Positions 41,638-51,162 of a stretch of 64,000 nucleotides of DNA are shown here, piece after piece (the stretch's first letter is position 1; each line of letters begins with the position of its first letter). The DNA is taken from NCBI GenBank assembly GCA_900473795.1, contig UCMT01000005.1, positions 372,001-436,000 on the forward strand, read 5' to 3'. Position numbers and translations under genes: made by a program. The DNA is from Hyphomicrobiales bacterium. GTDB taxonomy: Bacteria > Pseudomonadota > Alphaproteobacteria > Rhizobiales > Rhizobiaceae. Below the pieces are notes generated by a model. That model was not told where the DNA came from. It ran no database searches and saw only the letters and a list, made by a program, of their open reading frames with translations.

Positions 41638-42581
41638 CAATACAGATGGACCGGAAAGACCCCCCCATCCGCATCGACATCGGTGTGTGCACCTATCGGC
41701 GAACAGAGCTTGAGCAGACGCTGCGGTCGCTGGCTGCGATCGCCGTTCCCGAGGGCGCGGAAATCCGCATCATCGTGGCTGACAACGACGATGTCCCAAG
41801 CGCGGAAGGGCGGGTGAACGCCTTGCGCGCCTTGGTTTCGCACGAGATCGTCTATGTACATTGCCCATCCTCCAACATCTCGATTGCCCGCAATGCCTGC
41901 CTCGATAATGCCGCTGGCGATTTCCTCGCCTTCATCGACGACGACGAGACGGCCAGCGAAGACTGGATCATCCGGCTGATGGAAACGGCGGAAGCGGCCG
42001 GGGCGGATGTCGTCCTCGGCCCCGTGCAGGCCGTTTACGGCAAGGACGCGCCGCGCTGGATGCGCCGGGGTGATTTTCATTCGACCTTTCCGGTCTGGGT
42101 CGGCGACCGGATCATCACCGGCTACACCTGTAACGCACTCCTGCGTCTCGCAGCGCCTTCGCTTGCCGGACGGCGCTTCAGCCTCGCGCTCGGCCGCAGC
42201 GGCGGCGAGGATACGGAGTTCTTCACGCAGATGCACCGGATGGGCGGCAAGATCGCCTATGCGCCGGCGGCCTGGGTTCAGGAGCCGGTGCCGGCCAAGC
42301 GGGCGGCCTTTTCGTGGCTCGCCAAGCGGAAATTCCGCTTCGGCCAGACGCATGGCCGCCTGATCGAGGCGGGATCCGGGCTGGTGGGCAAGTTGCGCCA
42401 ACTGGCCCTTGCCGCAGCCAAGAGCGGTTACTGCGCGCTCGCCGGTGCCATCTTCCTCTTCTCTCCGGTTCGCCGGAACCAATATATCCTGCGTTCCTCG
42501 ATGCATGCCGGCGTCGTCACCGGGCTCCTCGGCGTGCGGGAAATCGAGCAATACGGCGCCGCGGAGGTCAGCTCGTCCTGA
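41634..42581 (+). CDS. exoM: Glycosyltransferase ExoM (GT2)
   Basis: Adds the fourth sugar (beta-1,4 glucose) of the repeat. 315 residues. RIDIGVCTYRRTELEQTLRSLA at the N-terminus, then SSNISIARNACL and the DxD-type FIDDDE at about residue 101; SGGEDTEFFTQMHRMGG carries the catalytic ED. A C-terminal hydrophobic stretch (CALAGAIFLFSPV) may contact the membrane. ATG 41634 overlaps the exoA stop and the stop shares a base with exoO (TGATG). Confidence 0.9.
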   Translation: MTIQMDRKDPPIRIDIGVCTYRRTELEQTLRSLAAIAVPEGAEIRIIVADNDDVPSAEGRVNALRALVSHEIVYVHCPSSNISIARNACLDNAAGDFLAFIDDDETASEDWIIRLMETAEAAGADVVLGPVQAVYGKDAPRWMRRGDFHSTFPVWVGDRIITGYTCNALLRLAAPSLAGRRFSLALGRSGGEDTEFFTQMHRMGGKIAYAPAAWVQEPVPAKRAAFSWLAKRKFRFGQTHGRLIEAGSGLVGKLRQLALAAAKSGYCALAGAIFLFSPVRRNQYILRSSMHAGVVTGLLGVREIEQYGAAEVSSS

Positions 42582-43597
42582 TGGAACATCATCCGCAAGC
42601 GACATTCATTCTGGCTGCGTTCAAAGCGCGCGACACGATCGAGCGCGCCATCGACAGCGCGCTGGCCCAAACCGGCGTCAGCGTCGAAGTCATCGTCATC
42701 GATGATTGCTCGCCGGACGATACGGCCGAGATCGTCAATACCTATACCGATCCGCGTGTCCGGCTGATCCGGCTCGAGAAGAACCGCGGGCCTGGCGGCG
42801 CCCGCAATGCGGGCCTGGCGGCCGCGCGCGGAGACTGGATCGTCATCCTCGATTCCGACGACGCGATTTCCCCCGGCCGCACGGCCCGGATGATCGCGCG
42901 GGCAAAGCGTGCCGACGCCCAGATCGTCGTCGACAATCTCGATGTCATTACGCTCGACGGGGAAAAGAAGAGGATGTTTGAGGAGGCAGAGCTTTCCAAG
43001 CTGGAAACGCTGACGCTTCCCGCCTTCATCGGATCGAACGTGCTGTTTCAGTTCGAGCACAATTACGGCTACATGAAACCGATCTTCGAGCGCCGCTTCC
43101 TGGAAGAGCACGCCTTGCGCTTCGACGAAAACTTGCCGATCGGCGAGGACTATCTGCTCTTGGCATCAGCCCTTGCCAAGGGTGGCCGCTGCGCCGTCGA
43201 GCCGAGCGCTGGCTATACCTATTACATCAGAACCGGCTCCATCTCCCGGGTGCTGAAACTGCACCAGGTGGACGCGATGCTGGCTGCCGATGCGGAGTTT
43301 CTGAAAACCCATCGGCTGGACGAGGCATCGATGGCTGCCCAGACGCGGCGTCACCGCAGCATCGAAGACGCGCGGTCGTTCATCATCCTGGTCGATCAGA
43401 TCAAGGCCCGGTCCCTTTCCGGCGCGGTGAGAACCGCGTGGGGGAATCCGGCAGCCATTCGGCATCTGCGCATGCCGATCGCCGTGAGATTGCGGCGCCT
43501 GATGGCGCCGTTCACTGCAATTCGCCGTTTCGGCATTTCGCCGAAGACGATGAGTAGAACCACCCCGGGCAACAGCCCGCACAAAAGCAAAGGATAG
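42581..43597 (+). CDS. exoO: Glycosyltransferase ExoO (GT2)
   Basis: Adds the fifth sugar (beta-1,6 glucose, first of the side chain). 338 residues. GT-A features: [40 protein letters not shown], DxD in VILDSDD at about 90, and the ED pair in [18 protein letters not shown]. Similar in plan to ExoU at 32,351, with which it shares the NRGP and GEDY motifs. The start at 42581 overlaps the exoM stop. A short 4-bp gap precedes exoN. Confidence 0.9.
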   Translation: MEHHPQATFILAAFKARDTIERAIDSALAQTGVSVEVIVIDDCSPDDTAEIVNTYTDPRVRLIRLEKNRGPGGARNAGLAAARGDWIVILDSDDAISPGRTARMIARAKRADAQIVVDNLDVITLDGEKKRMFEEAELSKLETLTLPAFIGSNVLFQFEHNYGYMKPIFERRFLEEHALRFDENLPIGEDYLLLASALAKGGRCAVEPSAGYTYYIRTGSISRVLKLHQVDAMLAADAEFLKTHRLDEASMAAQTRRHRSIEDARSFIILVDQIKARSLSGAVRTAWGNPAAIRHLRMPIAVRLRRLMAPFTAIRRFGISPKTMSRTTPGNSPHKSKG

Positions 43598-43601
43598 TTC
43601 T

Positions 43602-44507
43602 ATGGCTCCTGTCAAATCCGTTCGCAAAGCCGTTATTCCCGTAGCCGGTAACGGCACGCGGTTTCTGCCGGCAACCAAGGCAATGCCGAAGGAAATGCTG
43701 ACCATCGTCGACCGGCCCGTTGTGCAATATGCGGTCGAGGAAGCGATGCAGGCAGGCATCGAACACATCGTTTTCGTGACGGGTCGCAACAAGCAGGCGA
43801 TCGAGGACCACTTTGACGACGTGCCCGAGCTGATTTCGTCGCTGACGCGATCGGGCAAGGATGCCCAGATTTCCGAGCTGGCGCGCATGCTGCCAACTGC
43901 GGGCTCCGTCAGCTTCACACGCCAGCAGGCGCCGCTTGGTCTTGGTCATGCGGTGTGGTGCGCCCGCGACCTGATCGGCGACGAGCCGTTTGCGCTGCTT
44001 TTGCCCGACATGATCTCCTATGGCGCCCGCGGCTGTATGGCCGGCCTGATGGACCTCTACAACGATGTTGGCGGCAATGTCGTCGCCGTTGAGGAATGCG
44101 CGCCTGAGGAAACCTCGAAATACGGCATCGTCGGCGTTGGTGCAAAGACCCGGCATGGTTTCGAAGTCACGCAGATGGTCGAAAAGCCGCGTGTGTCCGA
44201 GGCGCCGTCGACCTATTACCTGAATGGCCGTTACATCCTTCAGCCCGAAATCTTCTCCATCCTCGCCCACCAGCAGCGCGGCGCCGGCAACGAGATCCAG
44301 CTGACCGACGGCATGCTGCGTCTTTCGGTCACCCAGCCCTTCCACGCCCATCCTTACGAAGGCCGGACCTTCGATTGCGGCTCCAAGCAGGGCTTCGTCG
44401 AGGCCAACGTCGCCTTTGCGCTCGCGCGTGCGGACATCGGCAATCTCGTGTTCGAATCCGTTCGCGAGATGGTGCTATCGCACGAACAGGCAATTCAGGC
44501 GGCATAA
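43602..44507 (+). CDS. exoN: UTP-glucose-1-phosphate uridylyltransferase ExoN
   Basis: Makes UDP-glucose for the glycosyltransferases. 301 residues, GalU-like nucleotidyltransferase: [39 protein letters not shown], with the Mg/UTP loop GNGTRFLP and KxMPKEM motif. Later: [25 protein letters not shown] and [21 protein letters not shown]. Closely related to housekeeping GalU; the exo-cluster position decides the name. About 110 bp of non-coding DNA with a strong dyad separates it from exoP. Confidence 0.92.
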   Translation: MAPVKSVRKAVIPVAGNGTRFLPATKAMPKEMLTIVDRPVVQYAVEEAMQAGIEHIVFVTGRNKQAIEDHFDDVPELISSLTRSGKDAQISELARMLPTAGSVSFTRQQAPLGLGHAVWCARDLIGDEPFALLLPDMISYGARGCMAGLMDLYNDVGGNVVAVEECAPEETSKYGIVGVGAKTRHGFEVTQMVEKPRVSEAPSTYYLNGRYILQPEIFSILAHQQRGAGNEIQLTDGMLRLSVTQPFHAHPYEGRTFDCGSKQGFVEANVAFALARADIGNLVFESVREMVLSHEQAIQAA

Positions 44508-44550
44508 AAACGATTATTTTCGAGCGGTTTAGTGCCGCGCAAAAATCTGG

Positions 44551-44580
44551 TCTCACCCCTGACGTGATTTAGGGGTGAGA
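44551..44580 (+). repeat. Perfect 10-bp inverted repeat between exoN and exoP
   Basis: TCTCACCCCT (44551-44560), 10-base loop, AGGGGTGAGA (44571-44580). No T-run follows, so it is not a standard terminator. It lies 36 bp before the preferred exoP ATG (44617) and could be an operator, RNA hairpin or processing site that sets exoP expression apart from exoN. Confidence 0.7.
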
Positions 44581-44616
44581 TATGAATTCGAAAAGCATCC
44601 GGAGACAAAACGGCTC

Positions 44617-46953
44617 ATGAACCAAAGACCCCTTCCGTTGAACACTGTTCCATCGCTGCGGAGCGATGATGCCGACTCGTTCATCGATTTGAACCGGCTG
44701 ACCGCAATTGCGGCACGGCGGTCAAGGGTCGTGGCCGTCTGCGTTATCGTGTGCTTTCTGCTCGGGGCGCTTTACCTTCTGACGGCGACACCGGTCTACA
44801 CGTCGCAGACGCAGATCCTGCTCGACGACAATCTGTCCAAATATGCGGAAGAAGCGCCTTCGCCGCAGAGCACGCAGCAGGCCGACACGCAGATTTCCAG
44901 CGCCGTCGAAATTCTGAAATCCGGCGAACTTGCCCTGCGTGTCGCCGATGCGGAGAAGCTTTGGGAAAACGAAACCATTCTCAATCCGCCGCAGTCGCTG
45001 ATGTCGATGCTGAAATCGACAATCAGATCCGTCGTGGGTATCTTCGGCGGCACGCCTGAGATTTCCGAAGCGGCGGTGCGCAACAGCAAACGTGAGACCG
45101 CTGCTGCCTATATCCAGCAGGCAATAACGGTCGAGCGGGTGGCCCGAAGCTCTGTCGTCGCGCTTTCCTTTAAATCGACCGACCCGCAGCTCGCGGCCAG
45201 AATCACCAGGGCTTATGCGAACGCTTATCTGACCGATCAGCTGAACGCCAATTTCGATGCCACCGAACGCGCCTCTGTCTGGCTGCAGGAACGTCTGACC
45301 GACCTTCGCCAGCGCGCCCAGGCAGCCTCGCTGGAAGCGGAAAAATTCAAGACGGACCATGGCCTGACCTCGGCACGGGGTGAATTGATGTCGGAACAGC
45401 AGCTTTCCGACCTCAACAGCCAGCTGATCGTCGCGCAGGCAGATACCGCAAGCGCGTCCGCCCGCTACAATCAGTTCAAGTCGATTGTCGATCAGGGTCC
45501 CGACAATGCGGTCAACAATGCAACGATTTCTTCGAAGGAGACCGACAATACGGTCATTCAGGATTTGCGGACCCGCTATCTTGCCGTCACCAAGCGCGAG
45601 CAGGCCGTTGCCCAGAACTTCGGAGCCGACCATCCTCAGGCGGTAAGCCTCAGGACCGAAAAGGCGGAGCTTGCCGGCCAGATCTTCCGGGAACTGGAGC
45701 AGATCACGGCAAGCTACCGCAATGAATTCGAAGTGGCGAAGTCCCGCGAAGCGTCGCTGCGCCAAAGCATCGAAGGTGTCGTTGGCAACAACTCGGAAGC
45801 CAACAGGTCGCTGGTCGACCTGCGCGAACTGGAACAGCGGGCGACGGCACTCAAGACACTTTATGAATCCTATCTCGGCCGCTACGAGGAAGCCGCGCAG
45901 CAGCGTTCCTTCCCCATCGCCAAAGCCCGCATCATCTCGGAAGCCGGCGTTCCCACGGCGCCGTCCAGCCCGAAGAAAACGATGGTCCTTGCTCTTTCCA
46001 TCGTACTTGGCTTCATGATCGGTGCCGCAATTGCAGGCGTTCAGGAATTCCGCGAGCGCTTTTTCCGCCTGGAGGAAGAAGTCCGCTCCATCCTCGGTCA
46101 CAAGTCTCTCGGCTATCTGCCGCTGATCGGCAAGAAGACCACCACCCTTTGGGACAAGACGCGCAGCCGCCTTGCCAAGGAGGACGTCGCCAAACCCGAG
46201 CCGGAAACCGAAATTCCCCTGACACGCATGACCCGGATTGCCGTGGAAGCGCCACGCTCGGCCTTTGCCGAAACGCTGCGCAACGCCAAACTTGCCAGCG
46301 ACGTCATGCTGCAAGGCCGGCCAAACCGGGTGATCGGCATTGTCTCGGCCTTGCCGGGCGAAGGAAAATCGACGATTGCCGCGAACTTTGCCGGGCTGCT
46401 TGCAGCCAGCGGCAAACGGACACTGCTGATCGACGCGGACCTCAGGAACCCGGCAATCAGCCGCATGATTTCCCCGCCGCCGAAAACAGGGCTGCTGGAA
46501 GCCGTGCTCGGTGAAAGCGAATGGACGGCGGGTCTTAGGGTCGATCCGCAGACGCGGCTGGCGATCCTGCCGATTGCGCCGCGCGAACAGCTCTATCACA
46601 CCAACGAACTGCTGGCCTCGCCGGGCATGGAGACACTCATCGCCAATGCGCGCAAGGCCTTCGACTATATCATCGTCGATCTCGCGCCCCTGGCGCCGGT
46701 CATCGACGCCAAGGCTTTTTCGCCCTTTGCCGACGGCTTTCTGATGGTCATCGAATGGGGCAAGACACCATCCCGTCTGGTCCGGGACGTGCTGCAATCC
46801 GATGCGCCGTTCAACGCCAAGATTCTCGGCGTGATGCTGAACAAGACCGATATGGATGAGCTTGGCAAATACAGCGATTTCGGTGCGGCCGAAAAATATC
46901 GCAAGAGCTATGAGAAATATTACATCGAACAGCCGTTGAAGACGGCCAGGTAG
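44617..46953 (+). CDS. exoP: ExoP: Wzz domain plus BY-kinase
   Basis: Inner-membrane polysaccharide co-polymerase with cytoplasmic tyrosine autokinase, controlling chain length and export of succinoglycan. 778 residues. TM1 about 35-57 (VVAVCVIVCFLLGALYLL), periplasmic coiled-coil domain to about 445, TM2 about 455-475 (TMVLALSIVLGFMIGAAIAG). The kinase part has Walker A SALPGEGKST near 577-586, Walker A' LLIDADLRNP, Walker B YIIVDLAPL, and C-terminal Tyr cluster KYRKSYEKYYIEQP. ATG 44617 preferred; a GTG frame start at 44575 lies inside the inverted repeat. Confidence 0.92.
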   Translation: MNQRPLPLNTVPSLRSDDADSFIDLNRLTAIAARRSRVVAVCVIVCFLLGALYLLTATPVYTSQTQILLDDNLSKYAEEAPSPQSTQQADTQISSAVEILKSGELALRVADAEKLWENETILNPPQSLMSMLKSTIRSVVGIFGGTPEISEAAVRNSKRETAAAYIQQAITVERVARSSVVALSFKSTDPQLAARITRAYANAYLTDQLNANFDATERASVWLQERLTDLRQRAQAASLEAEKFKTDHGLTSARGELMSEQQLSDLNSQLIVAQADTASASARYNQFKSIVDQGPDNAVNNATISSKETDNTVIQDLRTRYLAVTKREQAVAQNFGADHPQAVSLRTEKAELAGQIFRELEQITASYRNEFEVAKSREASLRQSIEGVVGNNSEANRSLVDLRELEQRATALKTLYESYLGRYEEAAQQRSFPIAKARIISEAGVPTAPSSPKKTMVLALSIVLGFMIGAAIAGVQEFRERFFRLEEEVRSILGHKSLGYLPLIGKKTTTLWDKTRSRLAKEDVAKPEPETEIPLTRMTRIAVEAPRSAFAETLRNAKLASDVMLQGRPNRVIGIVSALPGEGKSTIAANFAGLLAASGKRTLLIDADLRNPAISRMISPPPKTGLLEAVLGESEWTAGLRVDPQTRLAILPIAPREQLYHTNELLASPGMETLIANARKAFDYIIVDLAPLAPVIDAKAFSPFADGFLMVIEWGKTPSRLVRDVLQSDAPFNAKILGVMLNKTDMDELGKYSDFGAAEKYRKSYEKYYIEQPLKTAR

Positions 46954-46979
46954 CCTCCTCGTCGGTCTGAGGCTACCTG
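46947..46979 (+). terminator. Hairpin at the exoP stop
   Basis: Perfect 11-bp stem CAGGTAGCCTC/GAGGCTACCTG around an 11-base loop, overlapping the exoP TAG codon. It sits between convergent exoP and the RTX GH16 gene, so it can end either transcript. No U-run. Confidence 0.6.
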
Positions 46980-47058
46980 CTGCAATCAGCTGGAACGCGG
47001 AAATACGTCCACAACGACCCGCCAACCGGCCCGTCCTGCCGGCTCCGGTTCGTCTGCC

Positions 47059-48450
47059 TTAAGCCAGATCGTCCAGCGCGTAGGCGCGAATGTAGTCGAT
47101 CTTCATCTGAGAACCATCGGCGAGATCCTCATCAGGCGTGCCGGCCGTGCCGCCGACGGCCAGGTTGACCAGCATGTACATCGGCTCGTGCATGTCCGAC
47201 GGCGTATCGGCGCGCGCAACGGCGACGTCATCGAAGTACCAGACAATCTCGTCTTCCTGCCACAACACGCCGTAGGTGTGAAACCCTTCGGTGCTGGTGA
47301 CGCTGACGGCACTCGTGACAGAGGTCTGTTTCCCGGTCTCGTTCGAATGCACGGTGACATGCACCGTATTCGGATCCTGACCGCGCATTTCCACGACATC
47401 GAGCTCCGGCGGCCAGGAGCCGTCTTCGGGGAGCAGCCAGAAGGCCGGCCATACACCCTGGTCGTCGGGCATGTCGGCGCGAATTTCGAAATAGCCGTAC
47501 GTCTGGGCAAAGGACGCGTGTGTCGTCAGCATGCCGGAAGTGTAGTCGTAGCCATTGACCTCGGCACTGATCGAAGCCGGCGTCTCTTTGGCCGTAATCG
47601 TCAGAACGCCGTTGTTGATCGAAAAAGGGTTGGCGGCAGCGGTCGGCGCATAGAGCGGATTGACGTACCACTGCAGCTCTCCGTTTCCCGGCAACGTGGC
47701 GCCCTTGTCCGGCGCCCACCAGTATTTCGCCTGCCATACCCCACTTGTGCCATTGTACAGTTGGAGCTTGTTGAAATCGTCGCCAAACGTCTGGGTGAGA
47801 GCGGAGCGATCAAGGCTCAGTTCGAATTGGCCGGCATGGAGATCGCCGATCGCCTTGTTGGCGAAGACCAGGCTTTCCCCGCTCCCGAGGTCAAGCCTGA
47901 GATTTGCGCCTTCCTGCGTTATGCTGTCGAGAAGCTGGTCGAAGGATGTGAGCGAGTAGTCCTTCAGCCGAACGATGTCATCCGTGCCGAGATCGGTGAT
48001 CAGGTCACTGCCGTTGCCCTTGGTAAAAATGAACGTGTCGGCACCGGTCCCACCAGTCAGCACATCATTGCCGCCGAGGCCGTCCAGCGTTTGCCGGCCG
48101 GATGCGCCCTTGATGATATTGTCGACGGAATTGCCGAACGCATAGCGCAGATTGCCGGTGACCGTCAGGTTTTCGAAATTCTCCGGCAAGGTGTAGCTCA
48201 TCCAGGTACTGATCGTGTCTATGCCCTGGTTGGCAGCCTCCTGTGCGCGGTTGATCGACGAATAGAGGTAGTAAATGTCGTCGCCCGTGCCGCCGACCAT
48301 GGTCACGTTGACGGAGCTGTCGCCCCACATGGAATCATTCCCGGCGGTTCCATAGAGGATCGGGCCGGAGCCGGTCGCCGAGAAAAACGCGGTCGAGCTG
48401 TCGCTGTAGAACAAGGGTTGCCCGAGGGCATTCAGAACGCTTTTGCGCAT
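47059..48450 (-). CDS. RTX-containing GH16 glycanase (ExsH-like)
   Basis: 463 residues. The N-terminal 150 residues contain hemolysin-type calcium-binding nonapeptide stretches (GGTGDD near 53, GLGGNDVLTGGTGADTF near 124-140). Residues about 225-463 form a GH16 domain with catalytic ELDVVEM (E349, D351, E354), the bulged ExDxxE form, unlike the EIDFE of ExoK. No Sec signal; type I secretion is expected for RTX proteins (PrsDE in rhizobia, not in this window). Likely a second succinoglycan depolymerase working outside the cell. The start at 48450 is behind GGAGACAG. Confidence 0.85.
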   Translation of the reverse strand: MRKSVLNALGQPLFYSDSSTAFFSATGSGPILYGTAGNDSMWGDSSVNVTMVGGTGDDIYYLYSSINRAQEAANQGIDTISTWMSYTLPENFENLTVTGNLRYAFGNSVDNIIKGASGRQTLDGLGGNDVLTGGTGADTFIFTKGNGSDLITDLGTDDIVRLKDYSLTSFDQLLDSITQEGANLRLDLGSGESLVFANKAIGDLHAGQFELSLDRSALTQTFGDDFNKLQLYNGTSGVWQAKYWWAPDKGATLPGNGELQWYVNPLYAPTAAANPFSINNGVLTITAKETPASISAEVNGYDYTSGMLTTHASFAQTYGYFEIRADMPDDQGVWPAFWLLPEDGSWPPELDVVEMRGQDPNTVHVTVHSNETGKQTSVTSAVSVTSTEGFHTYGVLWQEDEIVWYFDDVAVARADTPSDMHEPMYMLVNLAVGGTAGTPDEDLADGSQMKIDYIRAYALDDLA

Positions 48451-48709
48451 CGACTGTCTCCATGGAAGTTGCCCGGGTCCACCGGCCAAGAGTGGTGCAC
48501 GCGAGCAAGGCTAACATCGCAGCGGCGCAGGAACTATTGCGACGCAGCACTTTGAGGCCCAAATGACGCCTATCGGCGGTAAACCACGCATGGGCGTTAA
48601 CAGCCTGGTAATCAATCCCATTTTGGATCAGGCGATCTTTCATGGGACAAATGTCTTGTGCCTATTTGGTATGCAGAACGGCCAACAGTCGCGGCTGATC
48701 CCAATGCCG

Positions 48710-49723
48710 TCAGGTCTCCTCCGCCGGAACAGCCTTGGGCCATGACTTTGGCTTCGGAGACTTGAAGAGTTTGGCAAGCGGGCGTTCGAGCAAGAGGTAA
48801 GCGCATGAGCCCAGGGCAGTGCCGCCCACAACGGCAGCCACAAATGTGATCACAGGATCGAGGCCCACGGACCCGCCCAGCTTTGCGATCACCGAGATCG
48901 CGAACGTATGCCAGATATATATCGAGTACGAGGCGTCGCCGAGAAAGGTGAACACCCGCCACTGGCCGACCCTGCCGGCCGCCTCGAGAAAGAGGGTTCC
49001 CGCGACGAGCGCCACCGCCAGGGGGCCGCAGTTGAACTCGTTGAAGGAAAGTTTGAAGACCTGGAGGGCGAGAAAGCCCCCGATGGCAAGGATGACAAGA
49101 AACAGGCCGGCCTGCGGCCCAAGCACCCTTCCCTTCAACCACGCCTGCCCGATGAACATGCCGGCGATGAATTCCAGCATGATCGGCCGCGTATAGGTGA
49201 GGAATATCGGGTTCTGCGAACTCACGACCAGGCCCGAGAGCACCAGGGCCGCGAAAACAGCCGCAACGACCACGAGGCGCCACCTGCGTTCGAGAAAAAG
49301 CGAAAGCGCAAAGATCACGTAGAAGAACATTTCGAAGTTCAAGGTCCAGCCTTGCACCAGCACCGGCCAGATTTCGCCGGTGCTGGGCGAGCGCACGGGA
49401 ACGAAGAGCAGGGATGCAACGATGTGCTGCGTGGTCAGCATGAGATTTGGAAAAAGGCCGAGAATGCCGCCTGCGACCATCACCATCGTCGCCAGCCAGT
49501 AAATCGGCGCGATGCGGCGGACGCGCTCATAGAGAAAGCCGGCCGGCGTCAAGGCCCGCCGGTCGCTGATCACCCACATGATGAAGCCGCTGATGACGAA
49601 GAAGACATCAACCCCGGCGGCACCGATCGCAAAATGATGGCCGGTTTTCTCGGCGGCATGGAAGAGAACGACGGCAAGGGCCGCAAAGGCACGAAGATAC
49701 TGGATCCCATAAATCGTCTTCAT
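48710..49723 (-). CDS. exoZ: Acetyltransferase ExoZ (acyltransferase 3 family)
   Basis: Inner-membrane O-acetyltransferase that decorates the succinoglycan repeat. 337 residues, about 10 TM helices; GIQYLRAFAALAVVLFHAAEKTG (catalytic-type His near 22) and FFVISGFIMWVISDRR are classic acyltransferase-3 text. Short polar C-terminus (FKSPKPKSWPKAVPAEET). 70 bp downstream of exoQ, same strand; in S. meliloti exoZ also follows exoQ. Confidence 0.88.
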   Translation of the reverse strand: MKTIYGIQYLRAFAALAVVLFHAAEKTGHHFAIGAAGVDVFFVISGFIMWVISDRRALTPAGFLYERVRRIAPIYWLATMVMVAGGILGLFPNLMLTTQHIVASLLFVPVRSPSTGEIWPVLVQGWTLNFEMFFYVIFALSLFLERRWRLVVVAAVFAALVLSGLVVSSQNPIFLTYTRPIMLEFIAGMFIGQAWLKGRVLGPQAGLFLVILAIGGFLALQVFKLSFNEFNCGPLAVALVAGTLFLEAAGRVGQWRVFTFLGDASYSIYIWHTFAISVIAKLGGSVGLDPVITFVAAVVGGTALGSCAYLLLERPLAKLFKSPKPKSWPKAVPAEET

Positions 49724-49793
49724 CGCACCTCACGTGCCCCTGTCTGTGTCCATGGTTGCCGGAATAAGCCTCCGGCCGTGAAACTGTGCACCT

Positions 49794-51047
49794 TCAACGA
49801 ACATGCGCCTGCAGATAAGGCTGCGAGAACGATGAACGGGGAGCGCTCACCGTGAGCCGCCCGGCTGAAAAATAAAGCAGGAAGGACCCGACGTGGTAAG
49901 GGTTCAGAGTATCCACCTCGACGAAAGCGCGCATGAGAAGGAGGACGGCGACGCCGAAAAGCACCGAGGATTCCGTTGCCAGCGCTTGCGAAAGCAACCG
50001 CTTCAGGTGACCGCAGAGCGTGATCAGAAGGACGGAGCACAACAGAAACAGGCCGACGGCTCCCGTCTCCACCGTCGTTTCGATGAAGGTATTGTGAAAG
50101 TGGAAGCCGCTGCGCGACCCGATATAGAACTCCTCCCAAAGGCGCTCGGCTTCCGAGAACCCCTGTACCCAATAGGCCTGATAGCCCACCCCGATCAACG
50201 GAGATGCTCCGGCTGCCTCGATGCCCTGCTGCCAGAGATAGGTCCGGCCCGTCAGCGTCGAATCCTTGCCGAATATACCAAGCACGCTGTCCACCGCGCC
50301 GCCATAAACAGCACCAACCACGGTGATCACGCCAATCACGATGACGGCGAGGAAAAACGTCTTGCGCGTTTGCGGCGAAAGCGCCGCCAGCACCTGCAAA
50401 CCAAGACAAATGCCAATCACTGCGACCGTCGTCAGTGCGGACGTTGCCGATTGGGAAGCATAAAGCGAATAACAGGCGATGAGCCCGACCCCGGCAGCCG
50501 GCGCCAGCCAAAATCCCCGTTCACGAAGCATGAGAAAGGATGCAAAGGCGAAATAGACGCCGAGGGAGGCATAGAAGCCAAGCTGGTTCTTGGAGGCGAA
50601 GGCGCCGACGAAGCTGAAGGTGCCGTCCAGCGGATCGAAATGATAGACCCCGAACAGCAGCGAAAACATCAGAACGATGCCGATGCCGGCAATCATGCCG
50701 AGCGTCAGCGTCCTGATGTCAACGACCCGCATTGCGATCAGGGCACAGATGACGTGCGAGAGATATTGCAGCCCTGCTCTCGCCGTCACCGCTGGCGCGG
50801 CCGACCAGAAAACCGAGAGACAGGCAAACACCGCGAAAGCAAAGATCCATCCGTATCGGCCAGTGCCGGCAAGGACGCGCCGGTAGTCGACCAGCACCAG
50901 CGGCAGCCACAAAGCATAGTAGAGAAGGATCGAAACCTGGCCGAAAATCGAGGAGTAGGCGAACACGAACAGGGACAACGCCACCGCTGCGATGGCATAG
51001 ACACCGTTCTCACCCGGGCTGACAAGGCTGGCTTTGGCAACTCTCAC
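49794..51047 (-). CDS. exoQ: ExoQ polysaccharide polymerase (O-antigen ligase/Wzy-like)
   Basis: Inner-membrane protein that polymerises succinoglycan repeats into high-molecular-weight polymer. 417 residues with about 11 TM helices. The Wzy/O-antigen-ligase domain has a long periplasmic loop with GRTYLWQQGIEAAGASPLIGVGYQAYW and GFHFHNTFIETTVETGAVG. GTG start at 51047 behind GAGGAT. Upstream are two perfect inverted repeats (51,090-51,117 and 51,136-51,162). Leads exoQ-exoZ. Confidence 0.9.
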   Translation of the reverse strand: MRVAKASLVSPGENGVYAIAAVALSLFVFAYSSIFGQVSILLYYALWLPLVLVDYRRVLAGTGRYGWIFAFAVFACLSVFWSAAPAVTARAGLQYLSHVICALIAMRVVDIRTLTLGMIAGIGIVLMFSLLFGVYHFDPLDGTFSFVGAFASKNQLGFYASLGVYFAFASFLMLRERGFWLAPAAGVGLIACYSLYASQSATSALTTVAVIGICLGLQVLAALSPQTRKTFFLAVIVIGVITVVGAVYGGAVDSVLGIFGKDSTLTGRTYLWQQGIEAAGASPLIGVGYQAYWVQGFSEAERLWEEFYIGSRSGFHFHNTFIETTVETGAVGLFLLCSVLLITLCGHLKRLLSQALATESSVLFGVAVLLLMRAFVEVDTLNPYHVGSFLLYFSAGRLTVSAPRSSFSQPYLQAHVR

Positions 51048-51089
51048 GATCGATCCTCGAAAGCGCGTCCACCTTTACGGCGGCATTGC

Positions 51090-51117
51090 GGAACAAGCGG
51101 AAAGACGGCCTTGTTCC
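51090..51117. repeat. Inverted repeat GGAACAAG-N12-CTTGTTCC upstream of exoQ
   Basis: Perfect 8-bp dyad centred about 57 bp upstream of the exoQ start. It fits an operator or a 5'-leader hairpin. Function not known. Confidence 0.6.
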
Positions 51118-51135
51118 CTTTTCCTGCCGGCAAGT

Positions 51136-51162
51136 AAGACCCGCTCCTGGGGGCCGGGTCTT
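51136..51162. repeat. Inverted repeat AAGACCCG-N11-CGGGTCTT upstream of exoQ
   Basis: Perfect 8-bp dyad, 18 bp beyond the preceding one. Two GC-rich hairpins in tandem suggest a structured leader, an operator pair, or a terminator for a transcript not identified here. Confidence 0.6.

Noticed and set aside
44722-47025. 767-codon open frame opposite exoP
   Set aside because: Arg/Gly/His-rich without domains; exoP on the other strand has clear Wzz and kinase motifs.
49720-50511. 263-codon frame overlapping exoQ on the same strand
   Set aside because: Different frame of the exoQ gene; exoQ shows TM helices and the polymerase loop, this frame does not.
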